Shown here one piece after another: positions 1-11,899 of a stretch of 64,000 bases of DNA. The DNA is from Ptiloglossa arizonensis. Lineage: Eukaryota > Arthropoda > Insecta > Hymenoptera > Colletidae. The translations under genes and the position numbers were made by a program. Location: NCBI RefSeq assembly GCF_051014685.1, contig NW_027479300.1, positions 62,001 through 126,000 on the forward strand, written 5' to 3'. Below the pieces are notes generated by a model. The model did not search any database. It saw only the letters and a list, made by a program, of their open reading frames with translations, and had not been told where the DNA came from. How positions within the stretch are numbered: the first letter of the stretch is position 1; every line of letters starts with the position of its first letter.

Positions 1-175
1 AAAAGTACGCATACCGTTGTAATCGGGCGAGATTCTACTTTCAGATGCAACAGAAATTTTGCGGATTGGTCAATCCGTTCGCGAGATATGGCAGTTTGGA
101 GGTAAGAAACGCTTGAGAAACTCAAAATTTTCGCAGTTCTGATGCTCGAAACGAATAACTAGAACGGACTAGGGG

Positions 176-1005
176 AAAAGTACGCATACCGTTGTAATCA
201 GGCGAGTTTCTACTTTCAGATGCAACAGAAATTTTGCGGATTGGTCAATCCGTTCGCGAGATATGGCAGTTTGGAGGTAAGAAACGCTTGAGAAACTCAA
301 AATTTTCGCAGTTCTGATGCTCGACAAGCATAACTAGAACGGTCTAGGGGAAAAGTACGCAAACCGTTGTAATCGGGCGACTTTCTACTTTCAGATGCAA
401 CAGAAATTTTGCGGATTGGTCAATCCGTTCGCGTGATATGGCAGTTTGTAGGTAAGAAACGCTTGAGAAACTCTACATTTTTGCAGTTCTGATGCTCGAA
501 ACGAATAACTAGAACGGCCTAGGGGAAAAGTACGCATACCGTTGTAATCGGGCGAGTTTCTACTTTCAGATGCAACAGAAATTTTGCGGATTGGTCATTC
601 CGTTCGCGAGATATGGCAGTTTGGAGGTAAGAAACGCTTGAGAAACTCAAAATTTTCGCAGTTCTGATGCTCGAAACGAATAACTAGAACGGACTAGGGG
701 AAAAGTACGCATACCGTTGTAATCGGGCGAGTTTCTACTTTCAGATGCAACAAAAATTTTGCGGATTGGTCAATCCGTTCGCGAGATATGGCAGTTTGTA
801 TGTAAGAAACGCTTGAGAAACTCAACATTTTCGCAGTTCTGATGCTCGAAACGAATAACTAGAACGGCCTAGGGGAAATGTACGCATACCGTTGTAATCG
901 GGCGAGTTTCTACTTTCAGATGCAACAGAAATTTTGCGGATTAGTCAATCCGTTCGCGAGATATGGCAGTTTGGAGGTAAGAAACGCTTGAGAAACTCAA
1001 AATTT
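176..1005 (+). repeat. Block duplicated at 3,675-4,504 (offset about 3,499 bp)
   Basis: The ordered markers AATCAGG, GCGTGATAT, CTACATTTTTG, GGTCATTCCG, AACAAAAATTTT, TTTGTATGTAAG, GGGGAAATGTAC and GATTAGTC occur at the same spacing in both blocks. The offset is 20 units minus one base. Similarity ends after about 1,005, where this copy has TTCGTAGTTC and the other TTCGCAGTTC. Confidence 0.85.
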
Positions 1006-1061
1006 TCGTAGTTCTGATGCTCGAAACGAATAACTAGAACGGACTACGGGAAAAGTACGCA

Positions 1062-1078
1062 TACCGTTGTAATCGGGC
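1062..1078 (+). promoter_or_regulatory. CENP-B-box-like 17-mer (representative copy)
   Basis: The sequence TACCGTTGTAATCGGGC at unit positions 12-28 matches 12 of 17 positions of the mammalian CENP-B box (YTTCGTTGGAARCGGGA). It matches 7 of the 9 core positions (TTCG....A..CGGG). The motif recurs in most units, with scattered substitutions. The two core mismatches lie in the first half of TTCG. In a unit searched on both strands a 7/9 core match is not rare by chance (expected about 0.5), so binding by a CENP-B-like or pogo-derived protein is only a hypothesis. Confidence 0.35.
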
Positions 1079-1111
1079 GAGTTTCTACTTTCAGATGCAA
1101 CAGAAATTTTG

Positions 1112-1127
1112 CGGATTGGTCAATCCG
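1112..1127. repeat. 16-bp dyad within the unit (representative copy)
   Basis: CGGATTG and CAATCCG form perfect 7-base inverted arms around a GT centre, at unit positions 62-77. It contains ATTGG, the reverse of a CCAAT box. Variants at position 68 (G, A, T or C), at position 72, and C-to-A at 75 break one arm in many units, so the dyad is not strictly maintained. Confidence 0.7.
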
Positions 1128-1162
1128 TTCGCGAGATATGGCAGTTTGGAGGTAAGAAACGC

Positions 1163-1175
1163 TTGAGAGACTCAA
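1163..1175. repeat. Short hairpin-forming inverted repeat in the unit
   Basis: In the consensus, unit positions 113-125 read TTGAG-AAA-CTCAA, a 5-base stem with a 3-base loop. Separately, AGAAACTC at 116-123 is the exact reverse complement of GAGTTTCT at 29-36, giving 8-base inverted arms 79 bp apart in each unit. This particular copy carries GAGAGACTC, so its loop is AGA and the 8-base arm has one mismatch. Variants such as CTCCAG and CACAAAA disrupt the stem elsewhere. Confidence 0.55.
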
Positions 1176-3674
1176 AATTTTCGCAGTTCTGATGCTCGAA
1201 ACGAATAACTAGAACGGACTAGGGGAAAAGTACGCATACCGTTGTAATCAGGCGAGTTTCTACTTTCAGATGCAACAGAAATTTTGCGGATTGGTCAATC
1301 CGTTCGCGAGATATGGCAGTTTGGAGGTAAGAAACGCTTGAGAAACTCAAAATTTTCGCAGTTCTGATGCTCGACAAGCATAACTAGAACGGTCTAGGGG
1401 AAAAGTACGCAAACCGTTGTAATCGGGCGACTTTCTACTTTCAGATGCAACAGAAATTTTGCGGATTGGTCAATCCGTTCGCGAGATATGGCAGTTTGGA
1501 GGTAAGCAACGCTTGAGAAACTCAAAATTTTCACAGTTCTGATGCTCGAAACGAATAACCAGAACGGCCTAGGGGAAACGTACGCATACCGTTGTAATCG
1601 GGCGAGTTTCTACTTTCAGATGCATCAGAAATTTTGTGGATTGGTCAATCCGTTCGCGAGATATGGCAGTTTGGAGGTATCAACGCTTGAGAAACTCAAA
1701 ATTTTCGCACTTCTGTTGCTCGAAACGAATAACTAGAACGGGCTAGGGGAAAAGTACGCATACAGTTGTAATCGGGCGAGTTTCTACTTTCAGATGCAAC
1801 AGAAATTTTGCGGATTCGTCAAACCGTTCGCGAGATATGGCAGTTTGGAGATAAGAAACGCTTGAGAAACTCAAAATTTTCGCAGTTCTGATGCTCGACA
1901 AGCATAACTAGTACGGCCTAGGGGAAAAGTACGCAAACCGTTGTAATCGGGCGACTTTCTACTTTCAGATGCAACAGAAATTTTGCGGATTGGTCAATCC
2001 GTTCGCGAGATATGGCAGTTTGGAGGTAAGAAACGCTTGAGAAACTCAAAATTTTCGCAGTTCTGATGCTCGAAACGAATAACTAGAACGGACTAGGGGA
2101 AAAGTACGCATACCGTTGCAATCGGGCGAGTTTCTACTTTCAGATGCAACAGAAATTTTGCGGATTGGTCAATCCGTTCGCGAGATATGGCAGTTTGGAG
2201 GTAAGAAACGCTTGAGAAACTCAAAATTTTCGCAGTTCTGATGCTCGAAACGAATAACTAGAACGGACTAGGGGAAAAGTACGAAGACCGTTGTAATCGG
2301 GCGAGTTTCTACTTTCAGATGCAACAAAAATTTTGCGGATTGGTCAATCCGTTCGCGAGATATGGCAGTTTGGAGGTAAGAAACGCTTGAGAAACTCAAA
2401 ATTTTCGCAGTTCTGATGCTCGAAACGAATGACTAAAACGGACTAGGGGAAAAGTACGCATACCGTTGTAGTCGGGCGAGTTTCTACTTTCAGATGCAAC
2501 AGAAATTTTGCGGATTGGTCAATCCGTTCGCGAGATATGGTAGTTTGGAGGTAAGAAACGGTTGAGAAACTCAAAATTTTCACAGTTCTGATGCTCGAAA
2601 CGAATAACTAGAACGGACTAGGGGAAAAGTACGCATACCGTTGTAATCGGGCGAGTTTCTACTTTCAGATGCAACAGAAATTTTGCGGATTGGTCAATCC
2701 GTTCGCGACATATGGCAGTTTGGAGGTAAGTAACGCTTGAGAAACTCAAAATTTTCGCAGTTCTGATGCTCGAAACGAATAACTAGAACGGCCTAGGAGA
2801 AAAGTACGCATACCGTTGTAATCGGGCGAGTTTCTACTGTCAGATGCAACAGAAATTTTGCGGATTAGTCAATCCGTTCGCGAGATATGGCAGTTTGGAG
2901 GAAAGAAACGCTTGAGAAACTCAAAATTTTCGCAGTTCTGATGCTCGACAAGCATAACTAGAACAGTCTAGGGGAAAAGTACGCATACCGTTGTAATCGG
3001 GCGACTTTCTACTTTCAGATGCAACAGAAATTTTGCGGATTGGTCAATCCGTTCGCGAGATATGGCAGTTTGGAGGTAAGAAACGCTTGAGAAACTCAAA
3101 ATTTTCGCAGTTCTGATGCTCGAAACGAATAACTAGAACGGACTAGGGGAAAAGTACGCATACCGTTGCAATCGGGCGAGTTTCTACTTTCAGATGCAAC
3201 AGAAATTTTGCGGATTGGTCAATCCGTTCGCGAGATATGGCAGTTTGGAGGTAAGAAACGCTTGAGGAACTCAAAATTTTCGCAGTTCTGATGCTCGAAA
3301 CGAATAACTAGAACGGACTAGGAGAAAAGTACGCATACCGTTGTAATCGGGCGAGATTCTACTTTCAGATGCAACAGAAATTTTGCGGATTGGTCAATCC
3401 GTTCGCGAGATATGGCAGTTTGGAGGTAAGAAACGCTTGAGAAACTCAAAATTTTCGCAGTTCTGATTCTCGAAACGAATAACTAGAACGGACTAGGGGA
3501 AAAGTACGCATACCGTTGCAATCGGGCGAGTTTCTACTTTCAGATGCAACAGAAATTTTGCGGATTGGTCAATCCGTTCGCGAGATATGGCAGTTTGGAG
3601 GTAAGAAACGCTTGAGAAACTCAAAATTTTCGCAGTTCTGATGCTCGAAACGAATAACTAGAACGGACTAGGGG

Positions 3675-4504
3675 AAAAGTACGCATACCGTTGTAATCAG
3701 GCGAGTTTCTACTTTCAGATGCAACAGAAATTTTGCGGATTGGTCAATCCGTTCGCGAGATATGGCAGTTTGGAGGTAAGAAACGCTTGAGAAACTCAAA
3801 ATTTTCGCAGTTCTGATGCTCGACAAGCATAACTAGAACGGTCTAGGGGAAAAGTACGCAAACCGTTGTAATCGGGCGACTTTCTACTTTCAGATGCAAC
3901 AGAAATTTTGCGGATTGGTCAATCCGTTCGCGTGATATGGCAGTTTGTAGGTAAGAAACGCTTGAGAAACTCTACATTTTTGCAGTTCTGATGCTCGAAA
4001 CGAATAACTAGAACGGCCTAGGGGAAAAGTACGCATACCGTTGTAATCGGGCGAGTTTCTACTTTCAGATGCAACAGAAATTTTGCGGATTGGTCATTCC
4101 GTTCGCGAGATATGGCAGTTTGGAGGTAAGAAACGCTTGAGAAACTCAAAATTTTCGCAGTTCTGATGCTCGAAACGAATAACTAGAACGGACTAGGGGA
4201 AAAGTACGCATACCGTTGTAATCGGGCGAGTTTCTACTTTCAGATGCAACAAAAATTTTGCGGATTGGTCAATCCGTTCGCGAGATATGGCAGTTTGTAT
4301 GTAAGAAACGCTTGAGAAACTCAACATTTTCGCAGTTCTGATGCTCGAAACGAATAACTAGAACGGCCTAGGGGAAATGTACGCATACCGTTGTAATCGG
4401 GCGAGTTTCTACTTTCAGATGCAACAGAAATTTTGCGGATTAGTCAATCCGTTCGCGAGATATGGCAGTTTGGAGGTAAGAAACGCTTGAGAAACTCAAA
4501 ATTT
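3675..4504 (+). repeat. Second copy of the 176-1,005 block
   Basis: This carries the same ordered variants as 176-1,005 and is embedded in a larger block copied downstream at 6,824-9,128. The one-base difference from 20 x 175 is explained by the deletion near 1,680. Confidence 0.85.
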
Positions 4505-5980
4505 TCGCAGTTCTGATGCTCGAAACGAATAACTAGAACGGACTAGGGGAAAAGTACGCATACCGTTGTAATCGGGCGAGTTTCTACTTTCAGATGCAAC
4601 AGAAATTTTGCGGATTGGTCAATCCGTTCGCGAGATATGGCAGTTTGGAGGTAAGAAACGCTTGAGAAACTCAACATTTTCGCAGTTCTGATGCTCGACA
4701 AGCATAACTAGAACGGTCTAGGGGAAAAGTACGCAAACCGTTGTAATCGGGCGACTTTCTACTTTCAGATGCAACAGAAATTTTGCGGATTGGTCAATCC
4801 GTTCGCGTGATATGGCAGTTTGTAGGTAAGAAACGCTTGAGAAACTCAAAATTTTCGCAGTTCTGATGCTCGAAACGAATAACTAGAACGGACTAGGGGA
4901 AAAGTATGCATACCGTTGTAATCGGGCGAGTTTCTACTTTCAGATGCAACAAAAATTTTGCGGATTGGTCAATCCGTTCGCGAGATATGGCAGTTTGTAT
5001 GTAAGAAACGCTTGAGAAACTCAACATTTTCGCAGTTCTGATGCTCGAAACGAATAACTAGAATGGCCTAGGGGAAATGTACGCATACCGTTGTAATCGG
5101 GCGAGTTTCTACTTTCAGATGCAACAGAAATTTTGCGGATTAGTCAATCCGTTCGCGAGATATGGCAGTTTGGAGGTAAGAAACGCTTGAGAAACTCAAA
5201 ATTTTCGTAGTTCTGATGCTCGAAACGAATAACTAGAACGGACTACGGGAAAAGTACGCATACCGTTGTAATCGGGCGAGATTCTACTTTCAGATGCAAC
5301 AGAAATTTTGCGGATTGGTCAATCCGTTCGCGAGATATGGCAGTTTGGAGGTAAGAAACGCTTGAGAAACTCAAAATTTTCGCAGTTCTGATGCTCGAAA
5401 CGAATAACTAGAACGGCCTAGGGGAAAAGTACGCATACCGTTGTAATCGGGCGAGTTTCTACTGTCAGATGCAACAGAAATTTTGCGGATTAGTCAATAC
5501 GTTCGCGAGATATGGCAGTTTGGAGGTAAGAATCGCTTGAGAAACTCAAAATTTTCGCAGTTCTGATGCTCGACAAGCATAACTAGAACGGTCTAGGGGA
5601 AAGTACGCAAACCGTTGTAATCGGGCGACTTTCTACTTTCAGATGCAACAGAAATTTTGCGGATTGGTCAATCCGTTCGCGAGATATGGCAGTTTGGAGG
5701 TAAGAAACGCTTGAGAAACTCAAAATTTTCGCAGTTCTGATGCTCGAAACGAATAACTAGAACGGACTAGGGGAAAAGTACGCATACCGTTGTAATCGGG
5801 CGAGTTTCTACTTTCAGATGCAACAGAAATTTTGCGGATTGGTCAATCCGTTCGCGAGATATGGCAGTTTGTATGTAAGAAACGCTTGAGAAACTCAAAA
5901 TTTTCGCAGTTCTGATGCTCGACAAGCATAACTAGAACAGTCTAGGGGAAAAGTACGCATACCGTTGTAATCGGGCGAGT
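3850..5980 (+). repeat. About 2.1-kb block duplicated at 6,824-9,128
   Basis: Shared ordered markers include GCGTGATAT, CTACATTTTTG, GGTCATTCCG, AAGTATGCAT, GAATGGCC, ACTACGGG and the one-base deletion GGGGAAAGTACGC (5,601 and 8,750). The offset is about 2,974 bp at the left and 3,149 bp at the right, so the second copy gained one unit. Units near 4,430-4,720 differ more between the copies than their surroundings, as expected from local conversion. Confidence 0.85.
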
Positions 5981-6830
5981 TTCTACTTTCAGATGCAACA
6001 AAAATTTTGCGGATTGGTCAATCCGTTCGCGAGATATGGCAGTTTGTATGTAAGGAACGCTTGAGAAACTCAACATTTTCGCAGTTCTGATGCTCGAAAC
6101 GAATAACTAGAACGGCCTAGGGGAAAAGTACGAATACCGTTGTAATCGAGCGAGTTTCTACTTTAAGATGCAACAGAAATTTTGCGGATTAGTCAATCCG
6201 TTCGCGAGATATGGCAGTTTGGAGGTAAGAAACGCTTAAGAAACTCAAAATTTTCGCAGTTCTGATGCTCGAAACGAATGACTAGAACGGACTAGGGGAA
6301 AAGTACGCATACCGTTGTAGTCGGGCGAGTTTCTACTTTCAGATGCAACAGAAATTTTGCGGATTGGTCAATCCTTTCGCGAGATATGGCAGTTTGGAGG
6401 TAAGAAACGGTTGAGAAGCTCAAAATTTTCACAGTTCTGATGCTCGAAACGAATAACCAGAACGGCCTAGGGGAAAAGAACGCACACCGTTGTAATCGGG
6501 CGAGTTTCTACTTTCAGATGCAACAGAAATTTTGCGGATTGGTCAATCCGTTCGCGAGATATGGCAGTTTGGAGGTAAGAAACGCTTGAGAAACTCAAAA
6601 TTTTCGCAGTTCTGGTGCTCGAAACGAATAACTAGAACGGCCTAGGGGAAAAGTACGCATACCGTTGTAATCGGGCGAGTTTCTACTGTCAGATGCAACA
6701 GAAATTTTGCGGATTAGTCAATACGTTCGCGAGATATGGCAGTTTGGAGGTAAGAAACGCTTGAGAAACTCAAAATTTTCGCAGTTCTGATGCTCGACAA
6801 GTATAACTAGAACGGTCTAGGGGAAAAGTA
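5960..6830 (+). repeat. Block duplicated at 9,634-10,504 (offset about 3,674 bp)
   Basis: Shared markers in order are AACAAAAATTTT, TTTGTATGTAAG, GTACGAATACC, TCGAGCGAG with CTTTAAGATG, CTTAAGAAAC, GTAGTCGGG, GAACGCACACC, CTGGTGCTCG, TACTGTCAG and ACAAGTATAAC. The offset equals 21 units minus one base (the deletion near 8,750). It ends where 6,838 reads AACCCTTG. Confidence 0.85.
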
Positions 6831-9128
6831 CGCAAACCCTTGTAATCGGGCGACTTTCTACTTTCAGATGCAACAGAAATTTTGCGGATTGGTCAATCCG
6901 TTCGCGTGATATGGCAGTTTGTAGGTAAGAAACGCTTGAGAAACTCTACATTTTTGCAGTTCTGATGCTCGAAACGAATAACTAGAACGGCCTAGGGGAA
7001 AAGTACGCATACCGTTGTAATCGGGCGAGTTTCTACTTTCAGATGCAACAGAAATTTTGCGGATTGGTCATTCCGTTCGCGAGATATGGCAGTTTGGAGG
7101 TAAGAAACGCTTGAGAAACTCAAAATTTTCGCAGTTCTGATGCTCGAAACGAATAACAAGAACGGACTAGGGGAAAAGTACGCATACCGTTGTAATCGGG
7201 CGAGTTTCTACTTTCAGATGCAACAAAAATTTTGCGGATTGGTCAATCCGTTCGCGAGATATGGCAGTTTGTATGTAAGAAACGCTTGAGAAACTCAACA
7301 TTTTCGCAGTTCTGATGCTCGAAACGAATAACTAGAACGGCCTAGGGGAAATGTACGCATACCGTTGTAATCGGGCGAGTTTCTACTTTCAGATGCAACA
7401 GAAATTTTGCGGATTGGTCAATCCGTTCGCGAGATATGGCAGTTTGGAGGTAAGAAACGCTTGAGAAACTCAAAATTTTCGCAGTTCTGATGCTCGAAAC
7501 GAATAACTAGAACGGACTAGGGGAAAAGTACGCATACCGTTGTAATCAGGCGAGTTTCTACTTTCAGATGCAACAGAAATTTTGCGGATTGGTCAATCCG
7601 TTCGCGAGATATGGCAGTTTGGAGGTAAGAAACGCTTGAGAAACTCAAAATTTTCGCAGTTCTGATGCTCGACAAGCATAACTAGAACGGTCTAGGGGAA
7701 AAGTACGCAAACCGTTGTAATCGGGCGACTTTCTACTTTCAGATGCAACAGAAATTTTGCGGATTGGTCAATCCGTTCGCGTGATATGGCAGTTTGTAGG
7801 TAAGAAACGCTTGAGAAACTCAAAATTTTCGCAGTTCTGATGCTCGAAACGAATAACTAGAACGGACTAGGGGAAAAGTATGCATACCGTTCTAATCGGG
7901 CGAGTTTCTACTTTCAGATGCAACAAAAATTTTGCGGATTGGTCAATCCGTTCGCGAGATATGGCAGTTTGTATGTAAGAAACGCTTGAGAAACTCAACA
8001 TTTTCGCAGTTCTGATGCTCGAAACGAATAACTAGAATGGCCTAGGGGAAATGTACGCATACCGTTGTAATCCGGCGAGTTTCTACTTTCAGATGCAACA
8101 GAAATTTTGCGGATTAGTCAATCCGTTCGCGAGATATGGCAGTTTGGAGGTAAGAAACGCTTGAGAAACTCAAAATTTTCGTAGTTCTGATGCTCGAAAC
8201 GAATAACTAGAACGGACTACGGGAAAAGTACGCATACCGTTGTAATCGGGCGAGTTTCTACTTTCAGATGCAACAGAAATTTTGCGGATTGGTCAATCCG
8301 TTCGCGAGATATGGCAGTTTGGAGGTAAGAAACGCTTGAGAAACTCAAAATTTTCGCAGTTCTGATGCTCGAATCGAATAACTAGAACGGACTAGGGGAA
8401 AAGTACGCATACCGTTGTAATCGGGCGAGATTCTACTTTCAGATGCAACAGAAATTTTGCGGATTGGTCAATCCGTTCGCGAGATATGGCAGTTTGGAGG
8501 TAAGAAACGCTTGAGAAACTCAAAATTTTCGCAGTTCTGATGCTCGAAACGAATAACTAGAACGGCCTAGGGGAAAAGTACGCATACCGTTGTAATCGGG
8601 CGAGTTTCTACTGTCAGATGCAACAGAAATTTTGCGGATTAGTCAATACGTTCGCGAGATATGGCAGTTTGGAGGTAAGAATCGCTTGAGAAACTCAAAA
8701 TTTTCGCAGTTCTGATGCTCGACAAGCATAACTAGAACGGTCTAGGGGAAAGTACGCAAACCGTTGTAATCGGGCGACTTTCTACTTTCAGATGCAACAG
8801 AAATTTTGCGGATTGGTCAATCCGTTCGCGAGATATGGCAGTTTGGAGGTAAGAAACGCTTGAGAAACTCAAAATTTTCGCAGTTCTGATGCTCGAAACG
8901 AATAACTAGAACGGACTAGGGGAAAAGTACGCATACCGTTGTAATCGGGCGAGTTTCTACTTTCAGATGCAACAGAAATTTTGCGGATTGGTCAATCCGT
9001 TCGCGAGATATGGCAGTTTGTATGTAAGAAACGCTTGAGAAACTCAAAATTTTCGCAGTTCTGATGCTCGACAAGCATAACTAGAACAGTCTAGGGGAAA
9101 AGTACGCATACCGTTGTAATCGGGCGAC
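6824..9128 (+). repeat. Second copy of the 3,850-5,980 block, one unit longer
   Basis: The extra 175-bp unit lies around 8,225-8,400, next to an ACTACGGG junction, where this copy repeats a GCGAGTTTCTAC unit before the GCGAGATTCTAC unit. A one-unit gain is the usual outcome of unequal crossing-over. Confidence 0.8.
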
Positions 9129-9799
9129 TTTCTACTTTCAGATGCAACAGAAATTTTGCGGATTGGTCAATCCGTTCGCGAGATATGGCAGTTTGTAGGT
9201 AAGAAACGCTTGAGAACCTCAACATTTTTGCAGTTCTGATGCTCGAAACGAATAACTAGAACGGCCTAGGGAAAAAGTACGCATACCGTTGTAATCGGGC
9301 GAGTTTCCATTTTCAGATGCAACAGAAATTTTGCGGATTGGTCAATCCGTTCGCGAGATATGGCAGTTTGGAGGTAAGAAACGCTTGAGAAACTCAAAAT
9401 TTTCGCAGTTATGATGCTTGAAACGAATAACTAGAACGGACTAGGGGAAAAGTACGCATACCGTTGTAATCGGGCGACTTTCTACTTTCAGATGCAACAG
9501 AAATTTTGCGGATTGGTCAATCCGTTCGCGAGATATGGCAGTTTGTAGGTAAGAAACGCTTGAGAACCTCAACATTTTTGCAGTTCTGATGCTCGAAACG
9601 AATAACTAGAACGGCCTAGGGGAAAAGTACGCATACCGTTGTAATCGGGCGAGTTTCTACTTTCAGATGCAACAAAAATTTTGCGGATTGGTCAATCCGT
9701 TCGCGAGATATGGCAGTTTGTATGTAAGAAACGCTTGAGAAACTCAACATTTTCGCAGTTCTGATGCTCGAAACGAATAACTAGAACGGCCTAGGGGAA

Positions 9800-11899
9800 A
9801 AGTACGAATACCGTTGTAATCGAGCGAGTTTCTACTTTAAGATGCAACAGAAATTTTGCGGATTAGTCAATCCGTTCGCGAGATATGGCAGTTTGGAGGT
9901 AAGAAACGCTTAAGAAACTCAAAATTTTCGCAGTTCTGATGCTCGAAACGAATGACTAGAACGGACTAGGGGAAAAGTACGCATACCGTTGTAGTCGGGC
10001 GAGTTTCTACTTTCAGATGCAACAGAAATTTTGCGGATTGGTCAATCCTTTCGCGAGATATGGCAGTTTGGAGGTAAGAAACGGTTGAGAAACTCAAAAT
10101 TTTCACAGTTCTGATGCTCGAAACGAATAACCAGAACGGCCTAGGGGAAAAGAACGCACACCGTTGTAATCGGGCGAGTTTCTACTTTCAGATGCAACAG
10201 AAATTTTGCGGATTGGTCAATCCGTTCGCGAGATATGGCAGTTTGGAGGTAAGAAACGCTTGAGAAACTCAAAATTTTCGCAGTTCTGGTGCTCGAAACG
10301 AATAACTAGAACGGCCTAGGGGAAAAGTACGCATACCGTTGTAATCGGGCGAGTTTCTACTGTCAGATGCAACAGAAATTTTGCGGATTAGTCAATACGT
10401 TCGCGAGATATGGCAGTTTGGAGGTAAGAAACGCTTGAGAAACTCAAAATTTTCGCAGTTCTGATGCTCGACAAGTATAACTAGAACGGTCTAGGGGAAA
10501 AGTACGCAAACCGTTGTAATCGGGCGACTTTCTACTTTCAGATGCAACAGAAATTTTGCGGATTGGTCAATCCGTTCGCGAGATATGGCAGTTTGGAGGT
10601 AAGAAACGCTTGAGAAACTCAAAATTTTCGCAGTTCTGATGCTCGAAACGAATAACTAGAACGGACTAGGGGAAAAGTACGCATACCGTTGCAATCGGGC
10701 GAGTTTCTACTTTCAGATGCAACAGAAATTTTGCGGATTGGTCAATCCGTTCGCGAGATATGGCAGTTTGGAGGTAAGAAACGCTTGAGAAACTCAAAAT
10801 TTTCGCAGTTCTGATGCTCGAAACGAATAACTAGAACGGCCTAGGGGAAAAGTACGTATACCGTTGTAATCGAGCGAGTTTCTACTTTCAGATGCAACAG
10901 AAATTTTGCGGATTAGTCAATCCGTTCGCGAGATATGGCAGTTTGGAGGTAAGAAACGCTTAAGAAACTCAAAATTTTCGCAGTTCTGATGCTCGAAACG
11001 AATGACTAGAACGGACTAGGGGAAAAGTACGCATACCGTTGTAGTCGGGCGAGTTTCTACTTTCAGATGCAACAGAAATTTTGCGGATTGGTCAATCCGT
11101 TCGCGAGATATGGCAGTTTGGAGGTAAGAAACGGTTGAGAAACTCAAAATTTTCACAGTTCTGATGCTCGAAACGAATAACCAGAACGGCCTAGGGGAAA
11201 AGAACGCACACCTTTGTAATCGGGCGAGTTTCTACTTTCAGATGCAACAGAAATTTTGCGGATTGGTCAATCCGTTCGCGAGATATGGCAGTTTGGAGGT
11301 AAGAAACGCTTGAGAAACTCAAAATTTTCGCAGTTCTGGTGCTCGAAACGAATAACTAGAACGGCCTAGGGGAAAAGTACGCATACCGTTGTAATCGGGC
11401 GAGTTTCTACTGTCAGATGCAACAGAAATTTTGCGGATTAGTCAATACGTTCGCGAGATATGGCAGTTTGGAGGTAAGAAACGCTTGAGAAACTCAAAAT
11501 TTTCGCAGTTCTGATGCTCGACAAGTATAACTAGAACGGTCTAGGGGAAAAGTACGCAAACCGTTGTAATCGGGCGACTTTCTACTTTCAGATGCAACAG
11601 AAATTTTGCGGATTGGTCAATCCGTTCGCGAGATATGGCAGTTTGGAGGTAAGAAACGCTTGAGAAACTCAAAATTTTCGCAGTTCTGATGCTCGAAACG
11701 AATAACTAGAACGGACTAGGGGAAAAGTACGCATACCGTTGCAATCGGGCGAGTTTCTTCTTTCAGATGCAACAGAAATTTTGCGGATTGGTCAATCCGT
11801 TCGCGAGATATGGCAGTTTGGAGGTAAGAAACGCTTGAGAAACTCAAAATTTTCGCAGTTCTGATGCTCGAAACGAATAACTAGAACGGACTAGGGGAA
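9800..11899 (+). repeat. Zone 2: tandem duplication of a 6-unit, 1,050-bp block
   Basis: Copy 1 is about 9,800-10,849 and copy 2 about 10,850-11,899. Markers recur at exactly 1,050 bp: TCGAGCGAG, CTTAAGAAAC, GTAGTCGGG, GAACGCACACC, CTGGTGCTCG, TACTGTCAG, ACAAGTATAAC and TTGCAATCGGG. I noticed only a few differences, such as CTTTAAGATG against CTTTCAGATG, CACCGTTG against CACCTTTG, and TTCTACTTT against TTCTTCTTT. Copy 1 also derives from the 5,960-6,830 lineage. Confidence 0.9.

Larger units (their letters stand above)
1104..1181. repeat. Pair of A/T tracts about 70 bp apart
   Basis: AAATTTT (1,104-1,110) and AAAATTTT (1,174-1,181) lie about 70 bp apart, and the next unit's first tract follows about 105 bp later. 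Tracts of this kind bend DNA and influence nucleosome position. The flanks of the two tracts are weakly alike (CAGAAATTTTGCGG and CTCAAAATTTTCGC), which may hint at an older, shorter subrepeat. The second tract is often changed to ACATTTT. Confidence 0.5.
1051..1225 (+). repeat. Representative 175-bp satellite unit
   Basis: This copy matches my hand-derived consensus except for one base, in the GAGAGACTC segment where most copies have GAGAAACTC. The consensus has 76 G+C of 175 (43.4%) and 13 CpG where about 8 are expected. Landmarks in unit coordinates are: a CENP-B-box-like motif at 12-28, an A/T tract at 54-60, a 16-bp dyad at 62-77, TCGCGA at 79-84, a short hairpin at 113-125, and a second A/T tract at 124-131. 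Positions 68 and 168 each show all four bases across the array. The 3' part exists in two main haplotypes, CTCGAAACGAAT and CTCGACAAGCAT. Confidence 0.95.
1..9800 (+). repeat. Zone 1: mosaic of 17- to 21-unit duplications
   Basis: This part of the array holds only satellite units. Diagnostic variants are GCGACTTTC after the CENP-B-like motif, AATCAGGCG, GCGTGATAT, CTACATTTTTG, TTTGTATGTAAG and ACTACGGG. These recur in the same order at offsets of about 3,499, 2,974, 3,149 and 3,674 bp, so large blocks were copied and partly overwritten. No gene is visible. Confidence 0.9.

Noticed and set aside
1542..1736. Plus-strand frames of about 62-64 codons (also at 14,958-15,146 and 61,556-61,747)
   Set aside because: These are rare variant units where a stop is lost. 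They contain no recognisable domain and are not maintained in the great majority of copies.
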